Shown here piece by piece: positions 50,986-60,091 of a stretch of 64,000 nucleotides of DNA. The translations under genes were made by a program, and so were the position numbers. The stretch is from Microbacterium sp. AG1240 (GTDB taxonomy: Bacteria > Actinomycetota > Actinomycetes > Actinomycetales > Microbacteriaceae). The notes below the pieces were generated by a model. The model made no database searches. It saw only the letters and a program-made list of their open reading frames with translations, and had not been told where the DNA came from. Location of the stretch: contig NZ_RBXJ01000002.1 in NCBI RefSeq assembly GCF_003635115.1, positions 372,001 through 436,000 on the forward strand, written 5' to 3'. Numbering within the stretch: position 1 is the first letter of the stretch; the number at the start of each line of letters is the position of its first letter.

Positions 50986-51692
50986 CTGTCGCTGCTCCGC
51001 GAGAGGAGGTCGTGCGCGGTGGCCATCACCCGCGCGGCGTTCTGGATATGCAGGGCGGCCTCGCGCTCGGCCGCAGCGGCGTCGCCCGACTCGATGGCCC
51101 GGGCGATGCGCGCGAACTCCTCCAGTGAGGCCTGATCCCTGCCCTCGACGGCGAGGGTCAGCGCCCGCAGCTGGGCGATCCGCACCTGGAGGCCCTGGAC
51201 CGTTCGGTCGAGGACGTCGTTCCCGGAGCCGTGGAAGAGCGCGGCGTAGAACTCCGCCTGCGCATCGAGCACGGCCCGGCTGTTGTCGCCCTGCTCGGTC
51301 GCGGCGCGGAGGGCGTCCATCGCGGTGGAGAGGCGGTCGCGCGTGGCTGCGTCGGCGCGTTCGGTGAACAGGCGGGCAGCGAGACCCTCGAGCTGGGCGC
51401 GCACCTCATAGACGTCGCGCGCCTCGTCGAGCGTCAGTGCCCGCACGTAGGTGCCTCGCCCGTTGCGCGATTCGACGAGGCCCTCGGCCTCGAGTTGACG
51501 CAGTGCCTCGCGAACCGAGGGGCGGCTCGCGCCGGTACGCTCTGTCAGCTCGCGTTCGATGAGGAGCTGTCCGGGTTTGAGCTCGAGGTCGGCGATGGCT
51601 CGACGAAGAGTGGTCGCGATCTGGTCGCGGATCGTCGGGTGCCGCGTCACCGCCATGGACGAACCGGACGCGAGTTCCATGCGAGCCAGCAT
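50982..51692 (-). CDS. GntR-family regulator with FCD domain
   Basis: 236 residues. N-terminal winged helix (HPTIRDQIATTLRRAIADLE, ERELTERTGASRPSVREALR) and C-terminal all-helical FCD ligand domain with metal-site residues (DAQAEFYAALFHGSGNDVLD). ATG 51692 (or 51680). Encoded between the two SDR genes and probably controls the cluster through the TTGTCAGACAG-like sites at 46774, 50189 and 51741, one of which lies in its own divergent promoter. Confidence 0.9.
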   Translation of the reverse strand: MLARMELASGSSMAVTRHPTIRDQIATTLRRAIADLELKPGQLLIERELTERTGASRPSVREALRQLEAEGLVESRNGRGTYVRALTLDEARDVYEVRAQLEGLAARLFTERADAATRDRLSTAMDALRAATEQGDNSRAVLDAQAEFYAALFHGSGNDVLDRTVQGLQVRIAQLRALTLAVEGRDQASLEEFARIARAIESGDAAAAEREAALHIQNAARVMATAHDLLSRSSDS

Positions 51693-51740
51693 AGGCCGGG
51701 TCGAGGCTTGCGTCGGAAAGATAGCTCGCCTACTATCAGC

Positions 51741-51751
51741 TTGTCAGACAG
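51741..51751. promoter_or_regulatory. GntR/FCD operator copy 3
   Basis: TTGTCAGACAG, identical to copy 1, between the gntR start and the GTG of the second SDR gene (51764). Confidence 0.6.
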
Positions 51752-51763
51752 CTTGGAGGCATC

Positions 51764-52594
51764 GTGGCCCAGCAAGAACGCGGCGCAGACGCACCGGTCG
51801 TCGTCGTCACCGGTGCCGGCTCCGGGATCGGCGCCGCCCTCGCGCGGGCGTCGAGCGCCCGCGGCTGCCGCGTGGTGGTCGCCGACGTCGATTCGAGCGC
51901 GGCACATGCGGTGGCGGCCGAGATCGGGGGCGAGGCGTTCGTGTGCGACGTGTCCGACGCATCTCAGGTCGAGGCGCTCGCACGGTTCACCCTCGATCGC
52001 TTCGGGCGCGTCGACGACCTGTACAACAACGCCGGGGTCGGCTCCGGAGGGCCGATCGACCGCATGACCGACGACGACTGGCGATGGATGCTGGGGGTCA
52101 ACCTCCACGGCGTGATCCACGGCATCTCCGCTTTCCTCCCTCTCCTTCGACGAAACGTTGCCGGCGGGCGCATCGTCAACACCGCGTCGATGTCGGCGGT
52201 GTCTCCTCTTCCCGGTCTGGGCGCGTACGCGGCAGCCAAGTCCGCGGTGCTGGCGCTCAGCGAGACGCTCTCGGCCGAGCTCGCGCAGGCCGACGAGCCG
52301 ATCTCCGTCTCGGTCGTGCTCGCCGGCCCCGTGCGCACGAACATCAACACCAGTGCACGCCACCGCAGCGCCGATGGCGTGCACGGGCTCGTCGACGGCG
52401 AGCTGAGCGGCCCCATCGTCGACCACATGATCGATCCCGACGAGGCGGCGCGGCGGATTCTCGCCGGCGTTGACGCCGGTCTGCTGTTCATCGCGACCCA
52501 TCCCGCGCTCGCCTTCCGCCCGAGGGAGCGATTCGACGCCATCCTGCGTGCGTTCTCTCCCGTCGCCGCGGATCCCGCAGCCTCCACCCACTGA
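51764..52594 (+). CDS. Short-chain dehydrogenase/reductase
   Basis: 276 residues. Cofactor loop TGAGSGIGAALARA, catalytic NNAGVG, Ser in VNTASMSAVSPL and YAAAK. GTG 51764 follows GGAGGC. The C-terminus is extended relative to classical SDR. Directly downstream lies the MFS gene, so both are likely one transcript. Confidence 0.88.
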   Translation: MAQQERGADAPVVVVTGAGSGIGAALARASSARGCRVVVADVDSSAAHAVAAEIGGEAFVCDVSDASQVEALARFTLDRFGRVDDLYNNAGVGSGGPIDRMTDDDWRWMLGVNLHGVIHGISAFLPLLRRNVAGGRIVNTASMSAVSPLPGLGAYAAAKSAVLALSETLSAELAQADEPISVSVVLAGPVRTNINTSARHRSADGVHGLVDGELSGPIVDHMIDPDEAARRILAGVDAGLLFIATHPALAFRPRERFDAILRAFSPVAADPAASTH

Positions 52595-52631
52595 CCCCGT
52601 TCCAGCCGAACCCGCTCGAAGGAGAGCCGAC

Positions 52632-53936
52632 GTGTCCACTCCCGCATCCGCAGCCGTCCACCCAGACGTCCGCAAGAACCCCCGAGACGCCCGACGGGCC
52701 TCTCTCGGCAGCTACCTCGGCGCCACGCTGGAGTTCTACGACTTCGTGATCTACTCGACGGCGTCGGCGATCGTCTTCCCCGCGGTGTTCTTCTCCGGCA
52801 TCGATCCCGCGCTCGGCATCGTCCTGTCGTACGTGACGTTGGCGGCCGGCTACGTCGCCCGCCCCGTGGGGGCCGTCGTCTTCGGGCACTTCGGAGACCG
52901 GCTCGGACGCCGCCAGATGCTCGTGGTGACGATGATCATCATGGGGGCGGCCTCCATCGGTATCGGCCTCATCCCCGGCTCGGCCGCCATCGGGGGCTTC
53001 GCAGCCGTGCTGCTGGTGACCCTCCGCGTCGTGCAGGGTTTCGCCGTGGGCGGCGAGTGGGCGGGTGCCAGCCTCATGTCGATCGAGCACGCGCAGACAG
53101 CACGGCGCGGCTTCGCCGGCGCCGTGGTGCAGAGCGGCGGTCCGAGCGGCGCGGTCCTCGCGACGCTGACGTTCTCGCTCGTCTCGCTCATGCCCCAGGA
53201 GATGCTGCTGTCATGGGGGTGGCGCATCCCCTTCCTCGCGTCGGCCGTGCTGGTCATCGTGGCGATCCTGGTGAGACTCGGCGTCAAAGAATCGCCGGAA
53301 TTCGCTGCAACGGAGGCCACCGAGGGGACGCCCCGGGTTCCGCTGTTCTCGACGTTCTCGCAGAACGGCATCAGCGTTCTGCTGGTCGTTCTCACCGCGC
53401 TGTCGCCCTTCTTCCTGCAGTCGCTGACCGCGACCTTCGGATTGCAGTACGCGATCGGGAACGGCAACGAGCAGGCACCCGCGCTGTGGATGCTGACCAT
53501 CAGCAACGCTCTGACGATCTTCGCGACGCTGTTCTTCGCGGCGCTCTCCGACCGTTTCGGGCGGGTGCGTCTCATGGTCATCGGGTTCGTCGTGAGCGGG
53601 GTGCTGGTCTGGGTCGCCTTCGGCCTGCTCGCTCAGCCCAATCTCGCCGCCGTGCTCCTGGCGTTCATCATCCTTCAGCCCATCGGAAACGCCATGATCA
53701 CCGGACCGCTCGCCGCCTACATGGCCGACCTGTTCCCGGTACGCAATCGATTCACGGGGGTGGGAGTGTCGTACCAGCTCGCCGCGACGATCGCCGCGGG
53801 CTTCGCGCCCCTCGTGGCAACGGGCCTCATCGGCGCCGCGGGCGGGGCGACCTATCTGCTCACGTCGCTCGTGTCGGTGCTCGCCCTCATCGGCATCGTT
53901 GCCGTGCTCGCCAGTCGCCGCATCCGCGTCGAGTAA
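52632..53936 (+). CDS. MHS-family MFS metabolite:proton symporter
   Basis: 434 residues, 12 TM helices. The MHS signatures LEFYDFVIYSTASAIVFP, RPVGAVVFGHFGDRLGRRQM and QGFAVGGEWAGASL match proton symporters for shikimate, proline/betaine or dicarboxylates. GTG 52632 follows GGAGAG. Likely importer of the substrate degraded by the surrounding enzymes. Confidence 0.9.
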   Translation: MSTPASAAVHPDVRKNPRDARRASLGSYLGATLEFYDFVIYSTASAIVFPAVFFSGIDPALGIVLSYVTLAAGYVARPVGAVVFGHFGDRLGRRQMLVVTMIIMGAASIGIGLIPGSAAIGGFAAVLLVTLRVVQGFAVGGEWAGASLMSIEHAQTARRGFAGAVVQSGGPSGAVLATLTFSLVSLMPQEMLLSWGWRIPFLASAVLVIVAILVRLGVKESPEFAATEATEGTPRVPLFSTFSQNGISVLLVVLTALSPFFLQSLTATFGLQYAIGNGNEQAPALWMLTISNALTIFATLFFAALSDRFGRVRLMVIGFVVSGVLVWVAFGLLAQPNLAAVLLAFIILQPIGNAMITGPLAAYMADLFPVRNRFTGVGVSYQLAATIAAGFAPLVATGLIGAAGGATYLLTSLVSVLALIGIVAVLASRRIRVE

Positions 53937-53961
53937 CCGCGACCACTGTCGACGAGCGTTC

Positions 53962-54000
53962 CTGACGCCCGGCTCGAGCCTCGTCTCAGCCGGGCGTCAG
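53962..54000. terminator. Bidirectional terminator between MFS and sixA genes
   Basis: 13-bp perfect stem (53962-53974 and 53988-54000), 13-nt loop; it covers the sixA stop (53986-53988). Confidence 0.75.
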
Positions 54001-54453
54001 CAGCGTGAACTCGTCGGGCGGCACGATGCCGACGTCGTCCCACTCGCCGTCGTTCCAGGTGAACAGCGCTACCGCGCCGGTCGTCATCCCGACGTCCTGA
54101 CCCGACAGCTCGCTCACCAGGGCGCTGACGCCCGGGTCGTGCGAGACGACCGTGAGTTCGGCGGCGCCGTGGGCGCGGGCGATCGCGAGGATGCGGTCGG
54201 CGGAGGCAGCGTAGAGGTCGGCGTCTTCGACGACCGTCGTGCCGAAGGCCTCGGCGAAGGCCGCCGCGGTCGCGGTTGCACGGGCCGCCGTGCTCGAGAG
54301 CACGACCTCCGACCTCACGCCCGACCGCAGAACGCGGGCCGCCACGTCGGCGGCGTCGCGCAGACCCTGCGGGCTCAGCCGCCGCTCGTGGTCGACGAGC
54401 TCGAACCCGCCGTGCTCGGCCTTGGCGTGACGCACCACCGCGAGCTGGATCAT
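53986..54453 (-). CDS. SixA-type histidine phosphatase
   Basis: 155 residues. Histidine-phosphatase start LAVVRHAKAEH with the RHA/RHG phospho-acceptor motif, and the later catalytic His in LTVVSHDPGVSALVSEL. Predicted phosphohistidine phosphatase acting on signalling proteins. ATG 54453 overlaps the stop of the upstream GGCT-like gene. Confidence 0.88.
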   Translation of the reverse strand: MIQLAVVRHAKAEHGGFELVDHERRLSPQGLRDAADVAARVLRSGVRSEVVLSSTAARATATAAAFAEAFGTTVVEDADLYAASADRILAIARAHGAAELTVVSHDPGVSALVSELSGQDVGMTTGAVALFTWNDGEWDDVGIVPPDEFTLLTPG

Positions 54454-54821
54454 GCGCCGACCCCCGCCGCGGCGGCGTAGACCCATGCGATACGACCGCT
54501 GGCGAGGGTGACCTCCACACGTCGGTACACGGCGACCTCGTACTCGTCGGCGGCGTCGAGCTCTTCCTCGGTGACCCACAGCACGGTGCCGACCACCTTG
54601 TCGCGGGCGCTGCCCGTGCGGCGCAGCACCGAGTGCACGGCCGACCCCGAGAGCTTCACGACCCGCGGATCGTCGACGTCGACGTCGACCGTCGTGTAAC
54701 CGGGCAGCACGTCGTCCTCGCCCTCGACGAGGCGACCGAACGTGTCGAGCTGCACCTCGGGGAGCTGCAGGGTCCCGTAGGTGAAAAGCGCCTGGTCGGC
54801 GGATGCTTCGGCCACGGACAT
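54450..54821 (-). CDS. Gamma-glutamylcyclotransferase-like protein
   Basis: 123 residues. The GGCT fold hallmark FTYGTLQLPEVQLDTFGRLV and a catalytic Glu region (EEELDAADEYEVAVYRRVEV). Probably a gamma-glutamyl-type cyclotransferase of unknown substrate. ATG 54821; overlaps both neighbours by 1-4 bp, giving a three-gene operon DUF445-GGCT-sixA. Confidence 0.88.
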   Translation of the reverse strand: MSVAEASADQALFTYGTLQLPEVQLDTFGRLVEGEDDVLPGYTTVDVDVDDPRVVKLSGSAVHSVLRRTGSARDKVVGTVLWVTEEELDAADEYEVAVYRRVEVTLASGRIAWVYAAAAGVGA

Positions 54822-56104
54822 CACGCTACCGCCCCGCCCAGCACGACGTGGGCGAGAGTGAAGATGACGGCGCCCGCGAGTGCGCCGACGATCGTGCCGT
54901 TCAGACGGATGTACTGCAGGTCGCGTCCGACCATGAGCTCGATCTTCTCGGTCGTTTCGGCCGGGTCCCACCGCTGCACGGTGTCGGTGATGATCGAGGC
55001 GATGTCGTGGCGGTAGCGCTCCACGACGAAGACCGCGGCGTCGATGACCCACCCGTCGACGCGGCTCTGCAGCGCCGCATCCGTCTCGAGCCGTTCGCCG
55101 ATCTCGACCAGCGCGTCGGCCGCGCGCACGCGCAGTCCGCTCTGCGGGTCGGCGAGCGCCGAGAGCAGCCCGGTCTTCGCCGTCTCCCAGGCCTCGGAGG
55201 CCAGACCCCGCACGCGTGGACTGTCGAAGACCGAGACCTTCGCGTCTTCGAGGCGCCCGATGGTGGCGGGGTCGTGCTGGAGGTTGTCGGCCAGACGCGC
55301 GAGGTAGGCGTCGATGGCGTGGCGGGCGGGGTGGTCGTCGTCGGCGCGGACGGCCGAGACGAACGAGACCGCCTCGCGGTAGAGCGTGTCGTCGATGAGC
55401 CGCACCACCATGCTCGGCACCCACGACGGAAGCCGCCGCGAGACGATGCCGTCGAAGGCCTGGGGATTGTCGTTCAGCCAGTTCACGATGTTCTCGGCGG
55501 CCAGGTCGACGGCGCCGTGGTGCGCCCCCGACTCGGTGACCTTCTCAAGCCAGCCGCCGAGCGAGGGCCCCCAGTCGGGGGCGATGAGGTGCTCGCGGGC
55601 GAGGTCGCCGATGAGCTCGCTCACGTCGTCGTCGCTGAGGGCCCCGAGCACGGCCGTGGCCACCGACGCGCCCTCCGTCGCCACGCGCTCGGCGTTGGCG
55701 CGCTGACGGAGCCAGCCGCCGAAGCGCGCGGCGAGCGGCGTGCCCTCCAGGCGGGCGCGGACGACGGGACCGGAGAGGAAGTTCGTCTCGACGAACTCGC
55801 CGAGGGTGCGGCCGATCTCGTCCTTGCGCCTCGGGATGATCGCGGTGTGGGGGATGGGGAGCCCGAGCGGTCGGCGGAACAGGGCCGTCACCGCGAACCA
55901 GTCGGCCAGCGCGCCCACCATGCCCCCTTCGGCCGCCGCGCGCACCCACTGCAGCCAGGGATAGCGCTCCTGGAACAGATAGGCGATGACGAACAGCACC
56001 GCCATGAAGACGAGCGCGCCGAGAGCGACGCCCTTCATCTGACGCAGGCCGCGCCGCCGTTCGAGGTCGGCTGGAGTCAGCAGGGCCACGGGGGTGGGGG
56101 ACAT
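54821..56104 (-). CDS. DUF445 family membrane protein
   Basis: 427 residues. DUF445 pattern with N-terminal TM (VALGALVFMAVLFVIAYLFQ), the conserved GGMVGALADWFAVTALFRRP, IPHTAIIPRRKDEIGRTLG and a C-terminal TM near ALAGAVIFTLAHVVLGG. Length usual. Function unknown; inner-membrane protein. Confidence 0.9.
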   Translation of the reverse strand: MSPTPVALLTPADLERRRGLRQMKGVALGALVFMAVLFVIAYLFQERYPWLQWVRAAAEGGMVGALADWFAVTALFRRPLGLPIPHTAIIPRRKDEIGRTLGEFVETNFLSGPVVRARLEGTPLAARFGGWLRQRANAERVATEGASVATAVLGALSDDDVSELIGDLAREHLIAPDWGPSLGGWLEKVTESGAHHGAVDLAAENIVNWLNDNPQAFDGIVSRRLPSWVPSMVVRLIDDTLYREAVSFVSAVRADDDHPARHAIDAYLARLADNLQHDPATIGRLEDAKVSVFDSPRVRGLASEAWETAKTGLLSALADPQSGLRVRAADALVEIGERLETDAALQSRVDGWVIDAAVFVVERYRHDIASIITDTVQRWDPAETTEKIELMVGRDLQYIRLNGTIVGALAGAVIFTLAHVVLGGAVA

Positions 56105-56171
56105 GCCCTGATCCTCGCACGCGACCGACCTGCGGGGCCGGGCTTGTGGTGGCGCGGGAACGTGTCTTCCG

Positions 56172-57335
56172 TTACGCCTCGATCGGCCCGAGCCACGCGC
56201 TCGCCGCGGTGCCGTGCGCCGACTCGGGGTCGGAGGGGTGGAACATGCCCGCCAGCACGTCGCGGTAGAGGCGCGACAGCTCGTTCGAGGCGAAGTACGA
56301 TGATCCGCCGGCGACGAGGATGGCCTCGTCGACGACGTGCTTGGCCGAGACCACCGCGCGGTGCTTCACGCCCGACAGCAGCGAGAACCACCTGCCGCCG
56401 TGGTCGACGCGCTCGTCGACGTCGCGGGCGAGCGCGGCCAGCTGGGGCGGGAGGGCCTCGTACTCGAGCGCCATCGCGCCGACGCGCCAGCGGATGTCGG
56501 GATCTTGGCTGTAGGCCTTGCCGGTCTTCTTCGAACGCCGGCCCGACGCGGCCTCGACCGCGAGATCGAGCGCGCGGCGGGCGATGCCGGTGTACACCGA
56601 GCCCAGCAGAATCTCGAACACGCTGAAGATTCCGAACACGATCGGGTCGGGCTGGGGGCCGGGGTCGACGCGACGCACCACGCGGTCGGCGGGTGCGACG
56701 GCCCCGCGCAGCTCGGTGGTGCGGCTCTGCGTGCCCCGCATGCCCAGGGTGTCCCAGTCGTCGCGGGCGACCACCGCGTCGCCGCGGGGAACGAAGGCGT
56801 AGACCATCTTCGGCGCGTCGGGCGAGGTGGTGTCGAGGCCGTGCACGCCCAGCTGCGTCCAGACGGGGGAGAGCGAGGTGAAGATCTTGGTGCCCGTGAA
56901 GGAGTATCCGCCGTCGGCCGTCGGCGCAGCATCCGTTCCGCTTCCGAAGAGCACCAGGTCGTTGCCGGCCTCGCTGATGCCGAAGGCGAAGACCTCGCCG
57001 GCCGCCGCTCCCTCCTGCACGAACGCGAGGTCGTCGATGCCCCGGTCGCGCAGCACCTTCGCGACGCCGGTCCAGACCAGATGCATGTTGACCGCGAGGG
57101 CTGTGGCGGGTGCGGCTGTCGCCAGTCGCTGCTGCAGAACGGATGCTTCGGCCAACCCGAGCCCGAGTCCGCCGCGATCCTCGGGCACCAGCATCGAGAG
57201 GTAGCCGGCCTCTCGGAGCTCCCGCAGATCGGTCTCGGGGAAGGTGTTCTCCCGGTCGTGCACCACCGCGCGCTCGCGGATCCGCTCCAGCAGGTCGTCG
57301 GGGAGGATCCGGGCGGGGTCGAACGTGTCGGTCAC
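56172..57335 (-). CDS. Acyl-CoA dehydrogenase family protein
   Basis: 387 residues. Flavin and substrate motifs: LAFVQEGAAAGEVFAFGISEAGND, GGYSFTGTKIFTSLSP, DWDTLGMRGTQSRTTELRG, and the C-terminal helix region with YRDVLAGMFHPSD. FAD-dependent oxidation of an acyl-CoA or a related desulfurisation-type (DszC-like) reaction. GTG 57335 chosen; the RBS is poor. Stands alone before the convergent DUF445 operon. Confidence 0.88.
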   Translation of the reverse strand: MTDTFDPARILPDDLLERIRERAVVHDRENTFPETDLRELREAGYLSMLVPEDRGGLGLGLAEASVLQQRLATAAPATALAVNMHLVWTGVAKVLRDRGIDDLAFVQEGAAAGEVFAFGISEAGNDLVLFGSGTDAAPTADGGYSFTGTKIFTSLSPVWTQLGVHGLDTTSPDAPKMVYAFVPRGDAVVARDDWDTLGMRGTQSRTTELRGAVAPADRVVRRVDPGPQPDPIVFGIFSVFEILLGSVYTGIARRALDLAVEAASGRRSKKTGKAYSQDPDIRWRVGAMALEYEALPPQLAALARDVDERVDHGGRWFSLLSGVKHRAVVSAKHVVDEAILVAGGSSYFASNELSRLYRDVLAGMFHPSDPESAHGTAASAWLGPIEA

Positions 57336-57517
57336 CCTTCCATTGTCCGCCCGATCGCGCAGCATCCGGCGAGCTCCGGCGCCGTGCGTCCGTCATCGGA
57401 GGAGGACATCTCACGAGCGGAGGGCAGGGCGGGAGAGATGGGTACTCCCGCGGTGACATCTCCTCCGTTCGTCACCCGTTTCCGTCCGCGAGCGCCGAGG
57501 GGTCGCAGACTGGAGGC

Positions 57518-57922
57518 ATGATTTCCTCCGAGTCGGCCATGGCGTTGCGCGACGCCGGTCTCGTCTGGCGCCCGCAGTCAGGCGATCGCTTCCAGTTGAA
57601 CGACCCCGAGTTCGACGCCGACGTGTTCACCGTCAGCGAGATGACGATCGAGCCGCGCGCGTATTCGACGGGCACGATCCTCGCCTTCAACGGCACGACC
57701 GAGTGGGCGCTCGACTCCGTCGCGCTGCAGGATGCCCTGTGGCTCCCGGCCGAGGAGCAGCTGCGCGAGATGCTGCGCGGAGGATTCCGGATGCTGCGAC
57801 GCCTGGCCGATACCTACGAGGTAGAAGCCGTGATCGGCGCCGACGTCGTGACGTTCCAGCATCCGGAGCCTTCCGACGCCTACGCGCTCGCCGTGCTCGA
57901 GCACCTGCGCCGCATCGCCTGA
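57518..57922 (+). CDS. Conserved hypothetical protein
   Basis: 134 residues from ATG 57518 with TGGAGG upstream. Cytoplasmic, mixed alpha/beta, with DAGLVWRPQSGDRFQL, YSTGTILAFNGTTEWALDSV and EEQLREMLRGGFRMLRRLA. No motif recognised. Similar short proteins are found in other Microbacteriaceae, sometimes mislabelled as pilus assembly proteins. Function unknown. Confidence 0.75.
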   Translation: MISSESAMALRDAGLVWRPQSGDRFQLNDPEFDADVFTVSEMTIEPRAYSTGTILAFNGTTEWALDSVALQDALWLPAEEQLREMLRGGFRMLRRLADTYEVEAVIGADVVTFQHPEPSDAYALAVLEHLRRIA

Positions 57923-57923
57923 G

Positions 57924-58799
57924 TCACACGCCGATCGTGAGCGAGGCGGTGTAACCGGCCGAGACCGATCCCGCCATCGAGGCGATCTGGTGGATGCCGC
58001 CGTCGTCGCCGAAGACGTTGTCGCGGGCGAGGGACGTCTGCGCCTGGTTGCGCACGCTCTGCTCGTAGCCGGCCGTGGCGTAGACGACGTCGTTCGTCTC
58101 CTGCGGGAGGGCGATCTGCGAGGTCTTCACGATCGGTCCCGTCGCGACGGCCGTGGCGACGTCGTCGTAGACCTCGAAGTGGATATGCGGCCACCGGCCC
58201 GAGTAGCACGCGGGATAGATGGAGGTGAAGGTGACCGTGCCGTTGGCGTCGGTCTCCTGCACGCCGCGCAGGTAGTTCTCGTTCTCGATCCCGCTGCTGT
58301 AGAGGGAGTAGCTGCCGTCGCGGTCGCAGTGCCAGAGGTAGACGCCTCGCCCGACGAGCGCGGCGCCGGTCGATGCGTCGCGCACCGTGAGGGCGATGGT
58401 CAGCGCGACCCCCTCGGCCGTGGTGGTGGACGACCCGAACGACGAACGGATGTCACTGCGGACGATCCCGGAGTCATCGAGCACGTTCACCCCGTTCGAG
58501 CCGTCGGCCGGGTACGGTCCGCCGGTCTCGTCGGGCACCTCGTCGACGGGACCGGCCGCGGCGGCCGTCGCGCTGGCGCTCGCCGCGGGGGTCGCGGTCG
58601 CCGTGGCCGATGGGGTGGTTGTCGCATCCGTCGCTCGGGTGGCGACCCCGCAGGCCGCCAGCAGCGACGTCAGGGCGACCCCGCCGAAGATGCCCAGGGC
58701 GCGGCGCCGGTGGATGAGGGTCTGCACGTCGTAGACGAGACCGCGGTGGTCTTCGTCGATCTCTCGGCCATCGTCATCGGTCCAGCGGGGGTCGGTCAT
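57924..58799 (-). CDS. Secreted intradiol ring-cleavage dioxygenase-like protein
   Basis: 291 residues. N-terminal Tat-like RRRALGIFGG and lipobox-like LAAC, then a disordered Ala/Thr linker. Catalytic core shows the Fe(III) ligands pattern: a Tyr in GVYLWHCDRDGSYSLYS, Tyr and His in YPACYSGRWPHIHFEVY. Catechol-cleaving fold, but the secreted lipoprotein form is characteristic of actinobacterial homologues whose substrate is unknown. ATG 58799. Confidence 0.88.
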   Translation of the reverse strand: MTDPRWTDDDGREIDEDHRGLVYDVQTLIHRRRALGIFGGVALTSLLAACGVATRATDATTTPSATATATPAASASATAAAAGPVDEVPDETGGPYPADGSNGVNVLDDSGIVRSDIRSSFGSSTTTAEGVALTIALTVRDASTGAALVGRGVYLWHCDRDGSYSLYSSGIENENYLRGVQETDANGTVTFTSIYPACYSGRWPHIHFEVYDDVATAVATGPIVKTSQIALPQETNDVVYATAGYEQSVRNQAQTSLARDNVFGDDGGIHQIASMAGSVSAGYTASLTIGV

Positions 58800-58885
58800 G
58801 GCGGTCTCCTCGGTGCGGGTGTGTGCGATGAGGAGAGCCAAGACGACCGCACTATGCGGGCGCTATGCGGAGGCCATGCGGCGCG

Positions 58886-60091
58886 TCAGGTGATCGTGCG
58901 CACCGGCTCGGTATCGGGCGCGGGGCTCGCGTCACGACCGCGCAGGTCGGGGAATCCCCGCACGAAGGCCGCTGCCACGGCGACGCCGGCGACGGCGAAG
59001 GCCGTCGCCGCCACGTACGCGCCGCTCGGACCGCCCGCGTCGATGAGCAACCCGGCCACCGCCGAGCCCGCGGCCGCGCCGATGAGCTGCCCGGTGCCGA
59101 CCCAGCCGTAGGCCTCGGCCGTCTCGCTGAAGCGCACGCTCGCCGAGGTGATCGCGAAGATCACCGCGAGGGCGGGGGCGATGCCGATGCCGGCGAGGAA
59201 GAGCGTGCCGCTGAGCCACCACATGTCGAGCGAGATCATGGTGAGCGCCAGGCCCCCGGCGACGATCCCGAGGCGGCGGGCCATCGCCCAGGGGCCCATC
59301 GGGATGTGTCCGAAGCTCAGACCGCCGGTGAGGCTGCCGATCGCGAAGACGGCCAGCACGATGCCCGCCTCGGCGCCGCCGTGGCCGAACGTCGCGACGA
59401 CCCCGGCCTCCACCGCCGAGCAGGCCCCGATCAGGAGGAAACCCGAGACGGTGGCGAGGATGACCGGCGGCTTGGCGAGCACTCGTCCGAAGCCCCGGCG
59501 GCTGCGGGGGATCCGCACCCGTCCGACCTCCGGGGAGAGGATGAACCACGCCCCGCCGCCGATGAGGATGACGATGATGAGCAGCAGGGCCTGCACGGTG
59601 CCGACCTGGGTGGCGACGAACGTGATGACCACCGGCGCGACGATCCAGATGATCTCCTGCAGCGAGGCGTCGAGCGAGAACAGGGGTGTCAGCTGCTTCG
59701 AGGTCACCATCTTGGGGTAGATGGTGCGCACGGCAGATTGGACCGGCGGCGTGGCGAGGCCGGCGAGGAGACCGAGGGCCATGTATCCGGGAACGGGCAG
59801 GTCGAGTAGAGCGAGGGCCGCGATCGCCGCGGCGCAGACGATGAGCGTGAGGGTCAGCACGCGGCGCATGCCCCACCGACCCATCCACCGGCTGGTGACG
59901 GGGCCGGCGACGGCCTGGCCGATCGACGTCGCGGCGAGCACGAGGCCGGCGGCGCCGTACGACCCCGTGACGTGCTCGATGTGCAGCAGGACGGCGAGGC
60001 TGGTCATGCCGTTGGGGAAGCGGGCCGTGAGCTGGGCCGCCATGATGCGCGCGACCCCTCGGGTGCGCAGAAGATCTCCGTAGCCAGCCAT
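58886..60091 (-). CDS. MFS transporter
   Basis: 401 residues with 12 TM helices; RMGRWGMRR-type loop (ending GMRRVLTLTLIVCAAAIAAL) between TM2-3, and DUF-like disordered C-terminus. Major facilitator without a recognisable subfamily. Not coupled to a neighbouring enzyme. Divergent from the nrd operon leader. Confidence 0.85.
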   Translation of the reverse strand: MAGYGDLLRTRGVARIMAAQLTARFPNGMTSLAVLLHIEHVTGSYGAAGLVLAATSIGQAVAGPVTSRWMGRWGMRRVLTLTLIVCAAAIAALALLDLPVPGYMALGLLAGLATPPVQSAVRTIYPKMVTSKQLTPLFSLDASLQEIIWIVAPVVITFVATQVGTVQALLLIIVILIGGGAWFILSPEVGRVRIPRSRRGFGRVLAKPPVILATVSGFLLIGACSAVEAGVVATFGHGGAEAGIVLAVFAIGSLTGGLSFGHIPMGPWAMARRLGIVAGGLALTMISLDMWWLSGTLFLAGIGIAPALAVIFAITSASVRFSETAEAYGWVGTGQLIGAAAGSAVAGLLIDAGGPSGAYVAATAFAVAGVAVAAAFVRGFPDLRGRDASPAPDTEPVRTIT

